Source of the DNA: Microvelia longipes
Taxonomy: Eukaryota; Arthropoda; Insecta; Hemiptera; Veliidae
Direction: 5' to 3'
NCBI GenBank assembly: GCA_018340805.1
Contig: JACMZG010001863.1
Coordinates: forward strand, 59,575,795 to 59,639,794
DNA length: 64,000 bases
A model generated the notes under the pieces. It saw only the letters and a program-made list of their open reading frames with translations, was not told the origin of the DNA and did not search any database. Position numbers and translations under genes: made by a program. The stretch's first letter is position 1. Every line of letters begins with the position of its first letter. Shown here in pieces: positions 57,601 to 63,139 of the stretch.

Positions 57601-59230
57601 TGATACTAGGTACTAGTCTGACCATCAGTATTAGGTAAATAAGTTTCATTACTTGTAGATGCTGTTGAATATTATATGTTTTATAATATATTTTTGTTGT
57701 ATTTATGTCTGGTAGAAGAGAGTGAGGAAGAAAGTAGCGAGGAGGAAGAAGATATTGAGAGTGAAGAAGAGGAAGCTAGTGATATAGGCAGTGATGATGA
57801 AGAAGAATTAGAGTTCAGCGAGGGAAGTGGTCCAGATGAGGATATTGATGTAGATGATTTCCTTAACCAATCTAGTCAGAGCAAAGTTAAAGCTAAGAAG
57901 GTAAAGTTACATATTTAGTCAACTCTTGCCTTCTTGTGTACTTAGTGTAACATTTCAGATGGAAGTAAATCAAGGATGTTGAATAAAGGGGATGACGCAC
58001 TAAGTCGAATTGCCATTCAACCAAGTGACCCCATCGAAAATCAAAACATAGAGAAGAATTCAACACAAAACACACGTCGAAAACCAACTGCACATGCTTG
58101 GTACGAACTGTGCATGCTTATGATCCTTATAACAGCGCAGGTCTTAAAATTTAGAGGCAAACTTAACTCTCAATGGGTTTCCCATTGTTTTGCTTGCAAA
58201 GGTTATAAACAAATATAAAAAAGTTCATACTTTTTTACTGTTTTTTTTTGTTAATATTGCTTAAAATTAACAATATTAAAGAAAATTAAGAACATTACAA
58301 CCAAAATTGAATCTTGAAAACTAGCAAAACATTTCACTAGGCTAAAAAAAGACAAAATATTAACACATTTAACTTACTCTCTACGAAAAGTAAACGGTAA
58401 AGCTTCAATTACTCTCACTAAAGTGTCTACCTAGAGTCCAAAATGTAAAATATAAGCACAAATGACTTGACAAGCACCAAATGTAACAGTAACGAAAGCA
58501 CTGAAGAAAGTTGAGAAGCAAACTCGACAACCAAGAATTGTATGACAACTTAGCTACATAACCTGCGTTTGACGCCTTTTTTAATCATAACCTAAGGGAA
58601 GGTAAGTTTGCTCCTATTTCTCTATCTCATACAACTTCCATGGGGTCAGAAATATTCCTTAATGCGTCATCCCCTTTATTCAACATCCTTAAAGTAAATA
58701 AATCCCTAAATATGATGTCCTAAATAAAAACCACTTATAGCTCTTAGCTATTGGTTTTACTCGGGATTAGTAATTATTAACTTATATCATTTTATACTAC
58801 CGAGTTTTGCAAAACATGAATAGTTGACACAATATAATTGTGCAAGAGACATCTAGGGAATGTAACAAGCAAAAAGCAATACTACATTTGGGAACCGTTC
58901 CATCATTCGACGTTCTTCATCAAGTTACCTTATGAAATAATTTGTTTAGTCACATAATTTAGTTGTTAAGCAGTTACCTGGTGAGTAATGTGTGAAATTT
59001 TACTTGTATATTTTGTATGATCTTTCAATTGATCTCTTGTTATTTTTTTGGTGCTTTGCTCATAAAAAAATTACTTTACAGACTGGTTTAAAGAAATACA
59101 AGAAAAGTGGAGGAGGGTTGGAAGGATTGTTTGCCCCAGCAGAACAATTCTCAGAGTTACTCGAAGAGACAGGCACTTCCAAGTCTAAGAGTGGAATGTT
59201 TAACCAGCTTGCTAATCCTGAAAATGCAGG
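22524..59230 (+). CDS. CEBPZ: CEBPZ/Noc1-like ribosome biogenesis factor (15 exons, 3' end missing)
   Basis: Nucleolar/nuclear protein of the CBF/Mak21/Noc1 family, needed for early 60S pre-ribosome assembly; the vertebrate name is CCAAT/enhancer-binding protein zeta. I join exons 22524-22619, 23895-24009, 25897-26088, 29888-30042, 31271-31393, 35072-35217, 37303-37438, 38043-38236, 40014-40161, 42124-42297, 51019-51238, 53338-53587, 55596-55795, 57716-57900 and 59092-59230. All have GT-AG borders with matching phases, giving 824 codons with no stop. The CBF/NOC domain spans about residues 355-565, and an acidic region (about 650-778) precedes a [13 protein letters not shown] block. Human CEBPZ is about 1054 aa; this N terminus is much shorter. 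The final exon, encoding the basic tail, is not visible and should lie right of the window. Confidence 0.95.
22919..23612. mobile_element. hAT-like MITE related to 4194-4780 (in CEBPZ intron 1)
   Basis: The left end CAGTGATCCTTAACC is followed by GAAATTCATACAGTAGGGG. The right part carries the G/C-rich inverted blocks (GGAGTTAGACCACTGTGTCC ... CGCCCCCAC). The right terminus is not clean and may be lost. Confidence 0.6.
23895..24009 (+). CDS. CEBPZ: CEBPZ exon 2
   Basis: Codons 33-70 plus one base. It follows a T-rich TTTTTTTTAG acceptor and ends before GTGAGT. It contains [17 protein letters not shown], matching the vertebrate segment before the Trp block of exon 3. Confidence 0.85.
24500..25085 (+). 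repeat. Dispersed repeat Q, copy 3, with 5S-like 3' module
   Basis: 24500-24662 is the 5' part (TTTATGCTAGAGAGTTAAAA). After the foldback insertion, 24952-25085 holds the 3' part: TTTACGTAATAAATAAG, AATACGACAAGTATATCT, then the 5S-rRNA-like AAGTTAAGCAG ... GTGGTCAGGGCTTAGATGG. Confidence 0.7.
24664..24949. mobile_element. Foldback MITE, simple form, TA target site
   Basis: A 286-bp near-perfect palindrome flanked by TA (24662-24663, 24950-24951). The ends are GACCAAGAGCCCAGGGG and its inverse. Each arm is about 130 bp around a short centre (CACTTTAGGGGTCAAAG). Confidence 0.9.
25090..25280. repeat. Inverted repeat in CEBPZ intron 2
   Basis: ATTTTGTCTGTATTTTCTAA plus AGGAAATGCGC near 25093-25124 faces GCGCATTTCCTTT plus GGAAAATACAGACAAAAT near 25248-25278. 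Confidence 0.8.
25580..25815. repeat. About 60-bp minisatellite
   Basis: Roughly four imperfect units with GAATCTATTCATCAGGGTTA and TATGAATCTATAGATTCTAT. Confidence 0.8.
25897..26088 (+). CDS. CEBPZ: CEBPZ exon 3
   Basis: Codons 71-134 plus one base. It starts in the codon split from exon 2 and contains [20 protein letters not shown], the counterpart of the vertebrate WMKAIVSSGTLGDR block, and [14 protein letters not shown] sequence. The donor is GTATGT. Confidence 0.93.
26200..26777 (-). mobile_element. LINE 3' end fragment (CEBPZ intron 3)
   Basis: The minus strand at 26777-26538 encodes [18 protein letters not shown] then a [20 protein letters not shown] block, the terminal motif of insect non-LTR retrotransposon ORF2. 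26200-26537 is probably its AT-rich 3' UTR, ending in an AAATAAATAAAT-type tail near 26195-26215. Confidence 0.7.
26985..29372. repeat. 2.4-kb satellite with alternating monomers
   Basis: Two related units, about 46 bp (CGATGTGTTCATATTACTTTGTCAGT end) and about 54 bp (CAATGTGTTCATATTATG, then TTGTCTGTGTGTCAGA), share GTCATACGTAACATAACTCC and mostly alternate, making a dimer of about 100 bp. There are more than 20 dimers with many indels. The ORFs at 27311, 27650 and 28540 are repeat translation. Confidence 0.93.
29373..29887. other. CEBPZ intron 3, distal part, nothing recognised
   Basis: Ordinary AT-rich intron with no supported element. Confidence 0.4.
29888..30042 (+). CDS. CEBPZ: CEBPZ exon 4
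   Basis: Codons 135-186. It contains [17 protein letters not shown] and [15 protein letters not shown], matching the vertebrate LLPDNRKLR and LILWYFEHQLK blocks. It ends at a phase-0 GTAACA donor directly followed by a (TA)n tract. Confidence 0.94.
30052..30146. repeat. (TA)n microsatellite at the exon 4 donor
   Basis: Begins about 10 bases after the CEBPZ exon 4 splice donor. Confidence 0.95.
30147..30540. other. Unassigned sequence between two (TA)n tracts
   Basis: Higher G/C than the surrounding intron and bounded by (TA)n on both sides, which suggests an inserted, decayed element. I could not identify a coding motif. Confidence 0.35.
30540..30608. repeat. (TA)n microsatellite
   Basis: About 65 bp of TA. 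Confidence 0.95.
31271..31393 (+). CDS. CEBPZ: CEBPZ exon 5
   Basis: Codons 187-227, phase 0 on both sides. It reads [20 protein letters not shown] then [20 protein letters not shown], matching the vertebrate VQVLETLSHDTL block. Confidence 0.94.
31817..33111 (-). CDS. Merlin transposase (four exons, one frameshift)
   Basis: Exons are complement(33006-33111, 32580-32884, 32364-32476, 31817-32272), with GT-AG borders and matching phases. Exon 1 is [20 protein letters not shown]. Exon 2 has a zinc-binding pattern (CVC ... WRCTKRSC) and GSFFE, then a one-base frameshift near 32727 before [16 protein letters not shown]. Exon 3 has the first catalytic Asp in TVEIDET and KRKYNRGRA. Exon 4 has [12 protein letters not shown], the second Asp in [19 protein letters not shown] and the Glu in TIEGSW. 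The DDE triad is complete. This is the ISXO2-like/IS1595-group fold. The frameshift may be a sequencing error or may inactivate this copy. Confidence 0.88.
33348..33850. repeat. 60-bp minisatellite derived from the Merlin terminal repeat
   Basis: About eight units of TGGGAACCAAGGAAACATTT, GCCCTATATCGCCTTATTTA and CTTAGGTCCCAATTTTATGT. Because 60 is divisible by 3 it yields a spurious 20-residue-repeat ORF. A further diverged unit at 33975-34055 forms the element's true right end. Confidence 0.95.
34160..34660. repeat. About 38-bp minisatellite
   Basis: About 12 units of CAATATACACAAATGAGTTT and ACCTGTTTATACAATAAG, with a mild alternation of CTGTTT and CTATTT forms. Confidence 0.93.
35072..35217 (+). 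CDS. CEBPZ: CEBPZ exon 6
   Basis: Codons 228-275 plus two bases. It follows GATTGTTGCAG and reads [20 protein letters not shown] then [20 protein letters not shown], matching the vertebrate VVNKLGDPQ and CKHPNMKGVV blocks. It ends CTTATTCAG before GTAACT; the donor region is tandemly duplicated downstream. Confidence 0.95.
35205..35530 (+). repeat. 45-bp minisatellite duplicating the exon 6 splice donor
   Basis: Seven to eight units ending CTTATTCAGGTAACTTCC. The exon-derived CTTATTCAG and the donor are copied in each. Intact GT donors occur at 35218, 35332, 35422, 35468 and 35513; others have GC or AT. Confidence 0.9.
35531..36636. other. CEBPZ intron 6, middle
   Basis: AT-rich. A loose inverted pair (ATTGATTCAATCAGGTAAT near 36128, ATTACCTGATTAAATCAACT near 36258) is the only structure seen. 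Confidence 0.4.
36637..36814. mobile_element. MITE related to 12664-12878
   Basis: TIRs TATAATGTAACAC and GTGTTATACTATA, with AAAATCAGTTGACAGCGTGG inside and its inverse at the other end. Confidence 0.8.
37050..37302 (+). repeat. 43-bp minisatellite duplicating the exon 7 acceptor
   Basis: About six units of GTTACCAGCTAGCAAACTGA and ATAAGTTATTGTTTTGTTTA ending in AG. The last unit ends exactly at the exon 7 boundary, so each unit carries a polypyrimidine-AG acceptor look-alike (AG at 37062, 37100, 37222, 37262, 37302; two units have GG). Confidence 0.9.
37303..37438 (+). CDS. CEBPZ: CEBPZ exon 7
   Basis: Codons 276-321 with the first completed across the junction. It reads [20 protein letters not shown] and [17 protein letters not shown], matching vertebrate [14 protein letters not shown] and VYFCFFRTCVKK. 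Confidence 0.96.
38043..38236 (+). CDS. CEBPZ: CEBPZ exon 8
   Basis: Codons 322-385 plus two bases. It reads [20 protein letters not shown] then [20 protein letters not shown], matching the vertebrate LLTGVNRAYPY and LHIVNFNTSVQALMLL blocks. It begins the CBF domain. Confidence 0.96.
38237..40013. other. CEBPZ intron 8, nothing recognised
   Basis: 38590-39560 has higher G/C than its surroundings and may be an inserted element, but I see no TIR, LTR or coding match. Confidence 0.35.
40014..40161 (+). CDS. CEBPZ: CEBPZ exon 9
   Basis: Codons 386-435. It reads [20 protein letters not shown] then [20 protein letters not shown] and ends IIKRLFQ, matching RYYTALYRKML and KQAMFLNLVYKSLK in vertebrates. 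This is the core of the CBF domain. Confidence 0.96.
41100..41930 (+). repeat. Dispersed repeat Q, copy 4, with 5S-like module, split by a MITE
   Basis: 41095-41151 and 41704-41930 flank the MITE. The right part has GTGCACCAAGTTTCATTTCA, AATACGACAAGTATATCT, then AAGTTAAGCAGCATTGAGCG and TTATGGGTGACCACTG, resembling internal and 3' parts of 5S rRNA. Confidence 0.7.
41152..41695. mobile_element. MITE with 8-bp TSD (CEBPZ intron 9)
   Basis: Flanked by CTTGTGTA on both sides (41144-41151, 41696-41703). The TIR begins CTTAGAATAATACTATATAT and runs 31 bp to GGAGCAC; its perfect inverse ends at 41695. The TSD length suggests hAT superfamily. A second copy lies at about 61371-61765. Confidence 0.85.
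42124..42297 (+). CDS. CEBPZ: CEBPZ exon 10
   Basis: Codons 436-493, phase 0. It reads [20 protein letters not shown] then an acidic [15 protein letters not shown], matching the vertebrate CQQMPPFICGALYLVSEIL block. Intron 10 follows, enlarged by a BEL/Pao element. Confidence 0.95.
42629..43702 (+). repeat. BEL/Pao 5' LTR
   Basis: 1074 bp, TGTCTAGGCATAAGAG ... CATGGTCCCAACA. It is nearly identical to the 3' LTR; the differences I see by eye are a handful of 1-2-base indels and one or two substitutions. Confidence 0.95.
43703..44493 (+). other. BEL/Pao 5' untranslated leader
   Basis: Lies between the LTR and the Gag start. TGG six bases after the LTR could begin a tRNA primer-binding site, but I could not match the tRNA. 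Confidence 0.5.
44494..46986 (+). CDS. BEL/Pao Gag-protease-RT N-terminal polyprotein (ends at an internal stop)
   Basis: 830 codons starting [14 protein letters not shown]. Residues about 130-290 are the DUF1759-type Gag core ([17 protein letters not shown]). Two Cys/His clusters follow ([13 protein letters not shown] and [13 protein letters not shown]). A retropepsin-like site reads [10 protein letters not shown], with DCGS in place of the common DSG/DTG as often seen in BEL elements. The RT fingers/palm start ([19 protein letters not shown]) is cut by a TAG at 46984 just after [10 protein letters not shown]. In an intact element the frame would continue into the RT catalytic box. Confidence 0.9.
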   Translation: MPEITDAPRKQPDEAVNIRRKLTKIHKDLMAASEQGRLAITDVSQVALFKGMHMSLASDYEQYESHYDDLCEITFEDGESVALESDHTMRNSTRRYFHEANGHWATLTDRPSTSNDTSQTNTSVSHSNKSRLPKIHVLQFYGERSKWLRWKANFTSLVINDSSLEDIDRLHFLVDSVKGKAATVIAHVPIDEGSFKIAWDALMKTYDNKRLLASSYLESLLKMKPFTQKPSVEALTSLIAKLSETVAAFKLIDIPDKLEFMLFQLTIRCLDPHTREEFEQHNNNDFPTFDNIIEYLRSRCVAAELASGLSHTTNAKDLSTSGPSTSTPQNRHSREVSGRTMLHGSITDSYTPPPCFVCKKNHRLDSCYKFNSATVAERHQFLKNWNGCKNCLVSHTGACRSKYRCRFCRYKHHSLLHMDNFGEKNKTESGVSDTNKRDCATTHKTGLHGSSRSPMEVMLGTVVCHIQGKDGKKYPARGVLDCGSQFSSITKEFAQRLQLPIKQELIEIRGISETPVKSKGRTVCTLTPVHSNYPEIKLDTVVLDVVTGELPGFYIPQEYWEPYTEYSLADPEFWVTRPIDLLIGCDLFIEILTGEIISLFSYMPRLYGTVFGLAVIGRVREITSAQSTIALHAMPSSPQLDSLQRELHKFWDLEEPPAAHFQSPEDIQCEELFQKTHTRLEDGRYMVRLPFKTPNPEIASTRGMALRRLQHQEGKLERNSNLKAKYHEFMQEYLDLGHMQIAEVPGKVLIPHHCVVKASDDNDIKLRVVFDAAARSGSSKSLNDHMLVGPKLQSNLVVILLNFRLHAYVFTADAVKMYRHILVHPLDIAY
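46987..48201 (+). pseudogene. BEL/Pao RT remainder and RNase H (frameshifted)
   Basis: The RT catalytic YMDD is at 47157-47168, in a different frame from the upstream ORF. The connection segment ([21 protein letters not shown]) is in the frame 47345-47593. The RNase H-like part ([57 protein letters not shown]) is in the frame 47548-48201. Confidence 0.88.
48202..49756 (+). pseudogene. BEL/Pao integrase and C-terminal domain (frameshifted)
   Basis: The H2C2 zinc region runs [20 protein letters not shown] to [11 protein letters not shown] across a frame change near 48730. The catalytic domain has Asp in [10 protein letters not shown], Asp in [11 protein letters not shown] and Glu in GGVWEAG, the last after another shift near 49170. 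The C-terminal DUF5641-like part ([30 protein letters not shown]) ends at 49756. Confidence 0.88.
49831..50903 (+). repeat. BEL/Pao 3' LTR
   Basis: 1073 bp, TGTCTAGGCATAAGAG ... CATGGTCCCAACA, preceded by GGTAGGCGGTA as the candidate (weak) polypurine tract. Confidence 0.95.
51019..51238 (+). CDS. CEBPZ: CEBPZ exon 11
   Basis: Codons 494-566 plus one base. It reads [20 protein letters not shown] then [20 protein letters not shown] and [15 protein letters not shown], matching YDPFSRNPLFCGAENTSLWE and HFHPSVALFAK in vertebrates. This is the end of the CBF domain. Confidence 0.96.
51239..52464. other. CEBPZ intron 11, proximal part, nothing recognised
   Basis: AT-rich sequence with no tandem array or TIR pair seen. 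Confidence 0.4.
52465..52864. mobile_element. Tc1/mariner-type MITE, copy B
   Basis: TA-flanked. It begins CAGTCTATCGTTTAGTTTAA and ends with the inverse (TTAAACTAAACGATAAGACTG, one base inserted). 400 bp. Confidence 0.9.
53338..53587 (+). CDS. CEBPZ: CEBPZ exon 12
   Basis: Codons 567-649 plus two bases. It reads [20 protein letters not shown] then [14 protein letters not shown] and [11 protein letters not shown], matching IQYSGDPLQDFTLMRFLDRF and IPVDEVFFHR in vertebrates. The open frame runs on past the GTACAT donor, but that extension is intron. Confidence 0.95.
53685..54290. repeat. About 31-bp minisatellite
   Basis: About 20 units of AGGCACGTCCAAAGAGTAAG and AACTGTGTTC with many substitutions. 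Because 30-mers are multiples of 3 it opens long spurious ORFs on both strands. Confidence 0.95.
55075..55457. mobile_element. Tc1/mariner-type MITE, copy C
   Basis: TA-flanked. It begins CAGTCTATCGTTTAGTTTAA and ends AACTAAACGATAGACTG. It has the same order as copy B and about 90% identity by eye. Confidence 0.9.
55596..55795 (+). CDS. CEBPZ: CEBPZ exon 13
   Basis: Codons 650-716 plus one base. It joins FLFR to [20 protein letters not shown] and contains [15 protein letters not shown], matching the vertebrate DVDDEEFEELIDTF block. Confidence 0.93.
55864..56088. mobile_element. MITE with TATGCAACAAGGGATGAAAG ends
   Basis: 225 bp with terminal inverted repeats TATGCAACAAGGGATGAAAG and the inverse. 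The interior has further short inverted blocks (GAGGCTTG). TSD not resolved. Confidence 0.85.
57060..57575 (+). repeat. Dispersed repeat Q, most complete copy, with 5S-like 3' module
   Basis: CTGTTTCAGGTGTTTTTAAG start, (TG)n, ATTTATGCAAG, CAATAATGACTCAGCAATAA, GTGCACCAAGTTTCCTTT, ATATGACAAGTATATCTATG, then AAAAGTTAAACAGCATCGAG and GGTCAGTGCCTGGATTTGTG. Confidence 0.7.
57716..57900 (+). CDS. CEBPZ: CEBPZ exon 14
   Basis: Codons 717-778. Strongly acidic ([20 protein letters not shown] and [17 protein letters not shown]), then [18 protein letters not shown] at a phase-0 GTAAAG donor. It matches the acidic C-terminal region of CEBPZ proteins. Confidence 0.93.
57972..58690. mobile_element. DNA-transposon-like element with TIRs (CEBPZ intron 14)
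   Basis: The left end AAGGATGTTGAATAAAGGGG plus ATGACGCA is the inverse of the right end (TGCGTCATCCCC, TTTATTCAACATCCTT). 719 bp. No transposase is recognised; the short ORFs inside are not supported. Confidence 0.8.
59092..59230 (+). CDS. CEBPZ: CEBPZ exon 15 (last visible)
   Basis: Codons 779-824 plus one base. It reads [20 protein letters not shown] then [20 protein letters not shown], matching the vertebrate FVSAEEFGHLLDEN block, and stops mid-codon at GTAGGT. The terminal basic segment is absent from the remaining 4.8 kb. Confidence 0.92.
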
Positions 59231-59474
59231 TAGGTCGTTTCTGTCTTAGCAGATTACTAAAGATTATTAGCTCGTATCTTGTTTATGAGTCTGGGCTGTA
59301 ATTTTAAAATATGATAACAGTTAAGCAATACCTAGGAACCAAAAGGTGAAAGAAAAGCAATGTGTAAATAACAGGTAAATGTGTTTGAAACTTAAATAAC
59401 GCCTTATTCTTGGAACAATCAAATTCATATAGTTTATTTTTTATTGAGTAATATAACAATAATAATTGTAACTA

Positions 59475-59745
59475 TAATAATAATAATAATAATAATAATA
59501 ATGCCCGTTTAGAGCCTTGCGGCTCATCAGGGATAACCCCTGCGGGAACCACCTCGGGTGGTAGTAGCAACCGTTACGCTCAAAGTGTATTCTAAAGCTG
59601 GCGATAATTTATCTAAACAATAATATTTTATAAACTGAGAGCGTAACCTGGGATGCAAACCCCAGACCTCTGTGGGTGTCAAAGGTCAGTGTAAAGACTA
59701 ACGCCTTAACGACCTCGGCTACGGAGGCGGCTCCGTAGCCAAGGG
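59475..59745 (-). mobile_element. tRNA-derived SINE with 11-bp TSD
   Basis: Flanked by AATTGTAACTA (59464-59474, 59746-59756). On the minus strand the head has an A-box-like TAGCCGAGGTCGTTAAGG and a B-box-like GGGGTTTGCATCCC at tRNA-like spacing (tRNA-Leu-like arm). The body (CACCCGAGGTGGTTCCCGCA) and a (TTA)n tail at 59475-59503 follow. Confidence 0.88.
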
Positions 59746-59917
59746 AATTGTAACTAGTATTATATAATTTATACATACACTTGGGCTGATACAGTTTTAG
59801 TGGCTTGGTACGTCTTGTAGGAGAAATATTCCAGTGATTGAACTGGCAGCGTAAAAATTGTATTTTTTTCTTAAAAAGTGTTTTCACATCATAATTCATG
59901 CAACCAAATACAGTTAG

Positions 59918-60139
59918 CCTCTAAGGTTGAGGTCCTGAAAGAATCTGTATTTATACTGACCTTTGACACCTCAGAGATCTGGGGTTCACATCCTAGGTTA
60001 ATCTCTCAGTTTATATGAGATTTGTTCAAATAAATTATCCTCAACAGATGTCTATACCACCTTAAATGGTTCCCGCTGGAAATATCCCTAGTGAGCAGCA
60101 AAGCTCTCTTTGGGCATTATAATTATATTATTATACAGG
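59918..60139 (+). mobile_element. tRNA-derived SINE, second copy, opposite orientation
   Basis: It matches the 59475-59745 SINE on the plus strand (ACTGACCTTTGACACC, GGGGTTCACATCCTAG, AAATGGTTCCCGCTGG, GGGCATTATAATTATATTA tail). The head is degenerate. Confidence 0.75.
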
Positions 60140-60287
60140 GTGGATCAAAAGTCTCCCTCCCCCTCCATTTGAATATTGAACCACTATTTTTTTTTTTTTT
60201 GCCTTAAGAGCACTCCTTTTTAATATTGTGTGAACTTAAGGTGTCGCATGCAACACCAAATTTTGGGAAAAAATAAAATTAAGTTGA

Positions 60288-60690
60288 TAAAAACAGATGA
60301 ATTACACAAAAGTTCTATATTTTTTTATGTATAAAAATAACTAAACTTTCGACTAAAAATTAGTCATCATCAGAGTTTAACAAATATAAAATAAAAAAAG
60401 AAGTTTACAAACTACTTTATATTGCAACTTGGTATGGTTGCACCAAGTTGCAACCATACCGTAAAAAACCTTTTTTAACGGTTTTTTAAACATAGCTCAC
60501 ACCAAACCATACCAAGATGCAGTATGAAGTAGTTTGTAAAATTGTTTTTTATTTTATATTTTTTAATCTCTGATGATGACTAATTATAAGTTGAAAGCTT
60601 AGTTATTTTTATATATTAAAAAAATATAGGACTTTTGTGTAATTAATCTGTTTTTATTTATATATTTTTTTATGAGTCCACAAAAAGAAA
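60288..60690. repeat. Inverted pair of about 150-bp PLE-type ends with hammerhead-like cores
   Basis: Arms 60288-60440 and 60503-60655 are inverted copies. Each contains CTGATGA, a TGACTAAT-type stem and GAAA, then TTTAGTTATTTTTAT, ACTTTTGTGTAATTMATCTG and TTTTTATTTA. The right copy continues ATGAGTCCACAAAAAG, as at 7851-7885. Confidence 0.8.
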
Positions 60691-61370
60691 CTTTTTAATT
60701 TAAAATAAAATAGATTAGAAGGTATACTTTTAGTAGGCTTTTTCTGCCAGGTAAAGAAATTATGTAGCTGGAATGAGTACCCAAAGTTTAAAAAATTAGA
60801 CATTTACTCAAAATTGTAGGTGAAGTATTGATTTTAGAATAATTTGTCAAGAATAAAAATTCCTTATTCTTAGCTTAAGAACACAGATCATTCATTACAT
60901 GTTAAATTTTAAAAAATTTCACTGTTATTATTTTTCCTTCTAGCAGCATTAGTGACAATAAATATTTAAAATTTGGATAAGATAATGAATAATTTGTGTT
61001 CTTTAGCCAAAAATAAGGCAATTTTACTCTTGGCAAATCCTTTCTAATGTCAATTCTTAAAAAAATACTACAAAGTAAAAATATAAAGTGTTCCCAAAGT
61101 AGGAGAAAAGTCCTAATATTGCTAAAATTTTCAATTTACAATTTGTTGGGGTGCTCCAACAAATTAATCAACTGTTAATACAAATGTTGTAATAAGCAAA
61201 TAATATTAAATTTTTTCTGTAAGCACTTATTTCTTTAATTAATTTGACTATAACTCGAAATCTAACAAAATACCAATATCACAAAACTTGCTCGTATATA
61301 AGGATTGGATCGTGGGGTAGTTACCTCATGACCTTCCTTGACATTATGGTTAATAAACATTGTTTTAAAC

Positions 61371-61765
61371 TTAAAATAATACTGATATAACAGGAGCATA
61401 GGAACCTGAACACCTTGGAATTCTACTGATAACACGAAAGCGTCACTGGTCTTAAGTAGGGTTACCACCCTAACATCAAAACATTATTTCATAAATATCC
61501 ATTAATGAATAAAGTTCTTAATAAACAAATTTAATAACTTAAAAAACCAGCTAAGTATTTTATAAAATCAGTCTTAGAAAGTAAAAAGGTTAAGGGAGTT
61601 TATAAATCTACATTTAGTTTAGGAGAACTAATTTTAACACATTTTTTTATTAAAATATGTTTAATGCCTTAAACTATACATTAATGCGTTAAAACATTAA
61701 AATATAATTTAAAATGCTTCACAAATTATCAGTTGTGCTCCTTCTATATATAGTATTATTCTAAG
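61371..61765. mobile_element. MITE, second copy of the 41152-41695 family
   Basis: The right end GTGCTCCTTCTATATATAGT and ATTATTCTAAG is identical to the other copy. The left end (AATAATACTGATATAACAGG) is diverged. ACTGATAACACGAAAGCGTC is shared internally. Confidence 0.8.
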
Positions 61766-61875
61766 GTTTTAAAGGACTGCATGGGTGCCAAACTTCAAAA
61801 TGATCCTATCATTTATCTGCGTTTTATGATTTCTTTGACTTTTTTGCTTTTTAATATTTTTTATCAATAAATCTG

Positions 61876-63056
61876 GGGCCTGTTTCACAAAAGTACAAGT
61901 CTGTAGTTACAAAAATTGTAAAAAAATACTTGTAATGACAAATTTACATGAGTTACCAAGGATACACTTGTAGATTTGTAGCATTATTTAATAATCAACA
62001 TCTTCTTGTCTATTACAATTACTTGTAACATTCACTTGTAAAATTTCTACCTAAGTCCGAACCTAGGTAGACCGAGTTACAAGTTCATTTTATTAATTTA
62101 AAACTTAGTTTTTTGCAAACTTTTAGTTTATTAGTAATTTATTGTTCAATATGAGTTTGTAAAACTTTTTTTTATGTATTACTTTTTAATATTTCATTTT
62201 CAAAATATTCAAATAATTTCAAAATAATTTACTTACGTGAATGAAACTGGGTTTTAATAATGTTTTCACACATTGTTTGCAAAAACTCTTATAGGTTACA
62301 ATCAAAGAGACTAAAACTATTAGAGGGAGGATACAACAGCTCTTATCATTCCTTGGGTAGCTAGGTGCCGTAACGGTACATTGGTGACGTCATTTTTTTT
62401 TATTTTTCCTAATAATTACAATTTCACGTAAATATTACATTATTTTTCGACTATTTTGTTTTAAATCAAGTAAAATGAATTTAAAATAAGTTTTAATTAT
62501 GATCTATTGCATGTATTATTTAATTGTTAGTGTTGAATAAAGTGGTTTAATGTGGCATCACTGAAAAATGTCCGCCGTTAGTAGAGTGCATGCTACAATA
62601 GAAGTTGTAAAGAAGTGGAGTAGTATCTAGCCTCTCTCTAGGGAGACTATAGTAGGGGTAAGTACAGTTACGGTACCTATGGAAACTGTCTCACTTCCAG
62701 ACCCCTTATCACTTTGTTAATGGGGTTCTGTACTCCCTCTAATAGTTTTAGTCCCTTTGGTTACAATAAATTGTAATGATAATGGTGAAATGCTTAATTT
62801 GGACACTTGTAGATAAAAGTGGTTTTTTCCAATCAAATTTGTTCGGAGTTTGACACAAGTATGGTCGTTTCCTATGAGATTTAAGAAAAAACTTGTAACC
62901 TATTAGTGTTTTTTAATAAAATTGTATGAAAATCCCTAACAATTACTAGTCTACACGTGTACATTAGTAAAACAAATTTTTTACAATTATTAGTAGAACT
63001 TGTAGCTTTTTACTTGTAGTAAACAAGACTTTACTATTTTCTTTTAAACGAGGCCC
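61876..63056. mobile_element. MITE-like element with GGGCCT ends, carrying a nested MITE
   Basis: The left end GGGCCTGTTTCACAAAAGTA and the inverted right end GGGCCTCGTTTAAAAGAAAA are imperfect TIRs. Both subterminal regions repeat ACTTGTAG/TTACAAGT. The interior is split by 62303-62759. TSD not resolved. Confidence 0.55.
62303..62759. mobile_element. MITE with perfect 8-bp TSD (hAT-like)
   Basis: Flanked by GTTACAAT (62295-62302, 62760-62767). The left end CAAAGAGACTAAAACTATTA is the inverse of the right end with one mismatch; the TIR is about 27 bp to GAGGGAG. 457 bp, non-coding. A truncated relative is at 16725-16824. Confidence 0.9.
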
Positions 63057-63139
63057 TGGTATGCACAAGTAATAAGGCCCAAAAGTAATAAGTAATTCAA
63101 TATATTGCTATTTTGCACTGCATTACTTTCGTTTAAGTT

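Noticed and set aside
58992..59301. Two ORFs over CEBPZ exon 15
   Set aside because: The first is the exon plus unspliced intron; the second is a frame shadow.
59690..59740. tRNA gene suggested by A- and B-box-like motifs on the minus strand
   Set aside because: No complete cloverleaf; the sequence continues into a SINE body with tail and TSD.
60121..60240. ACAGGGTGGATCAAAAGTC resembling a mariner end
   Set aside because: No matching inverted end or transposase nearby; too short to call.
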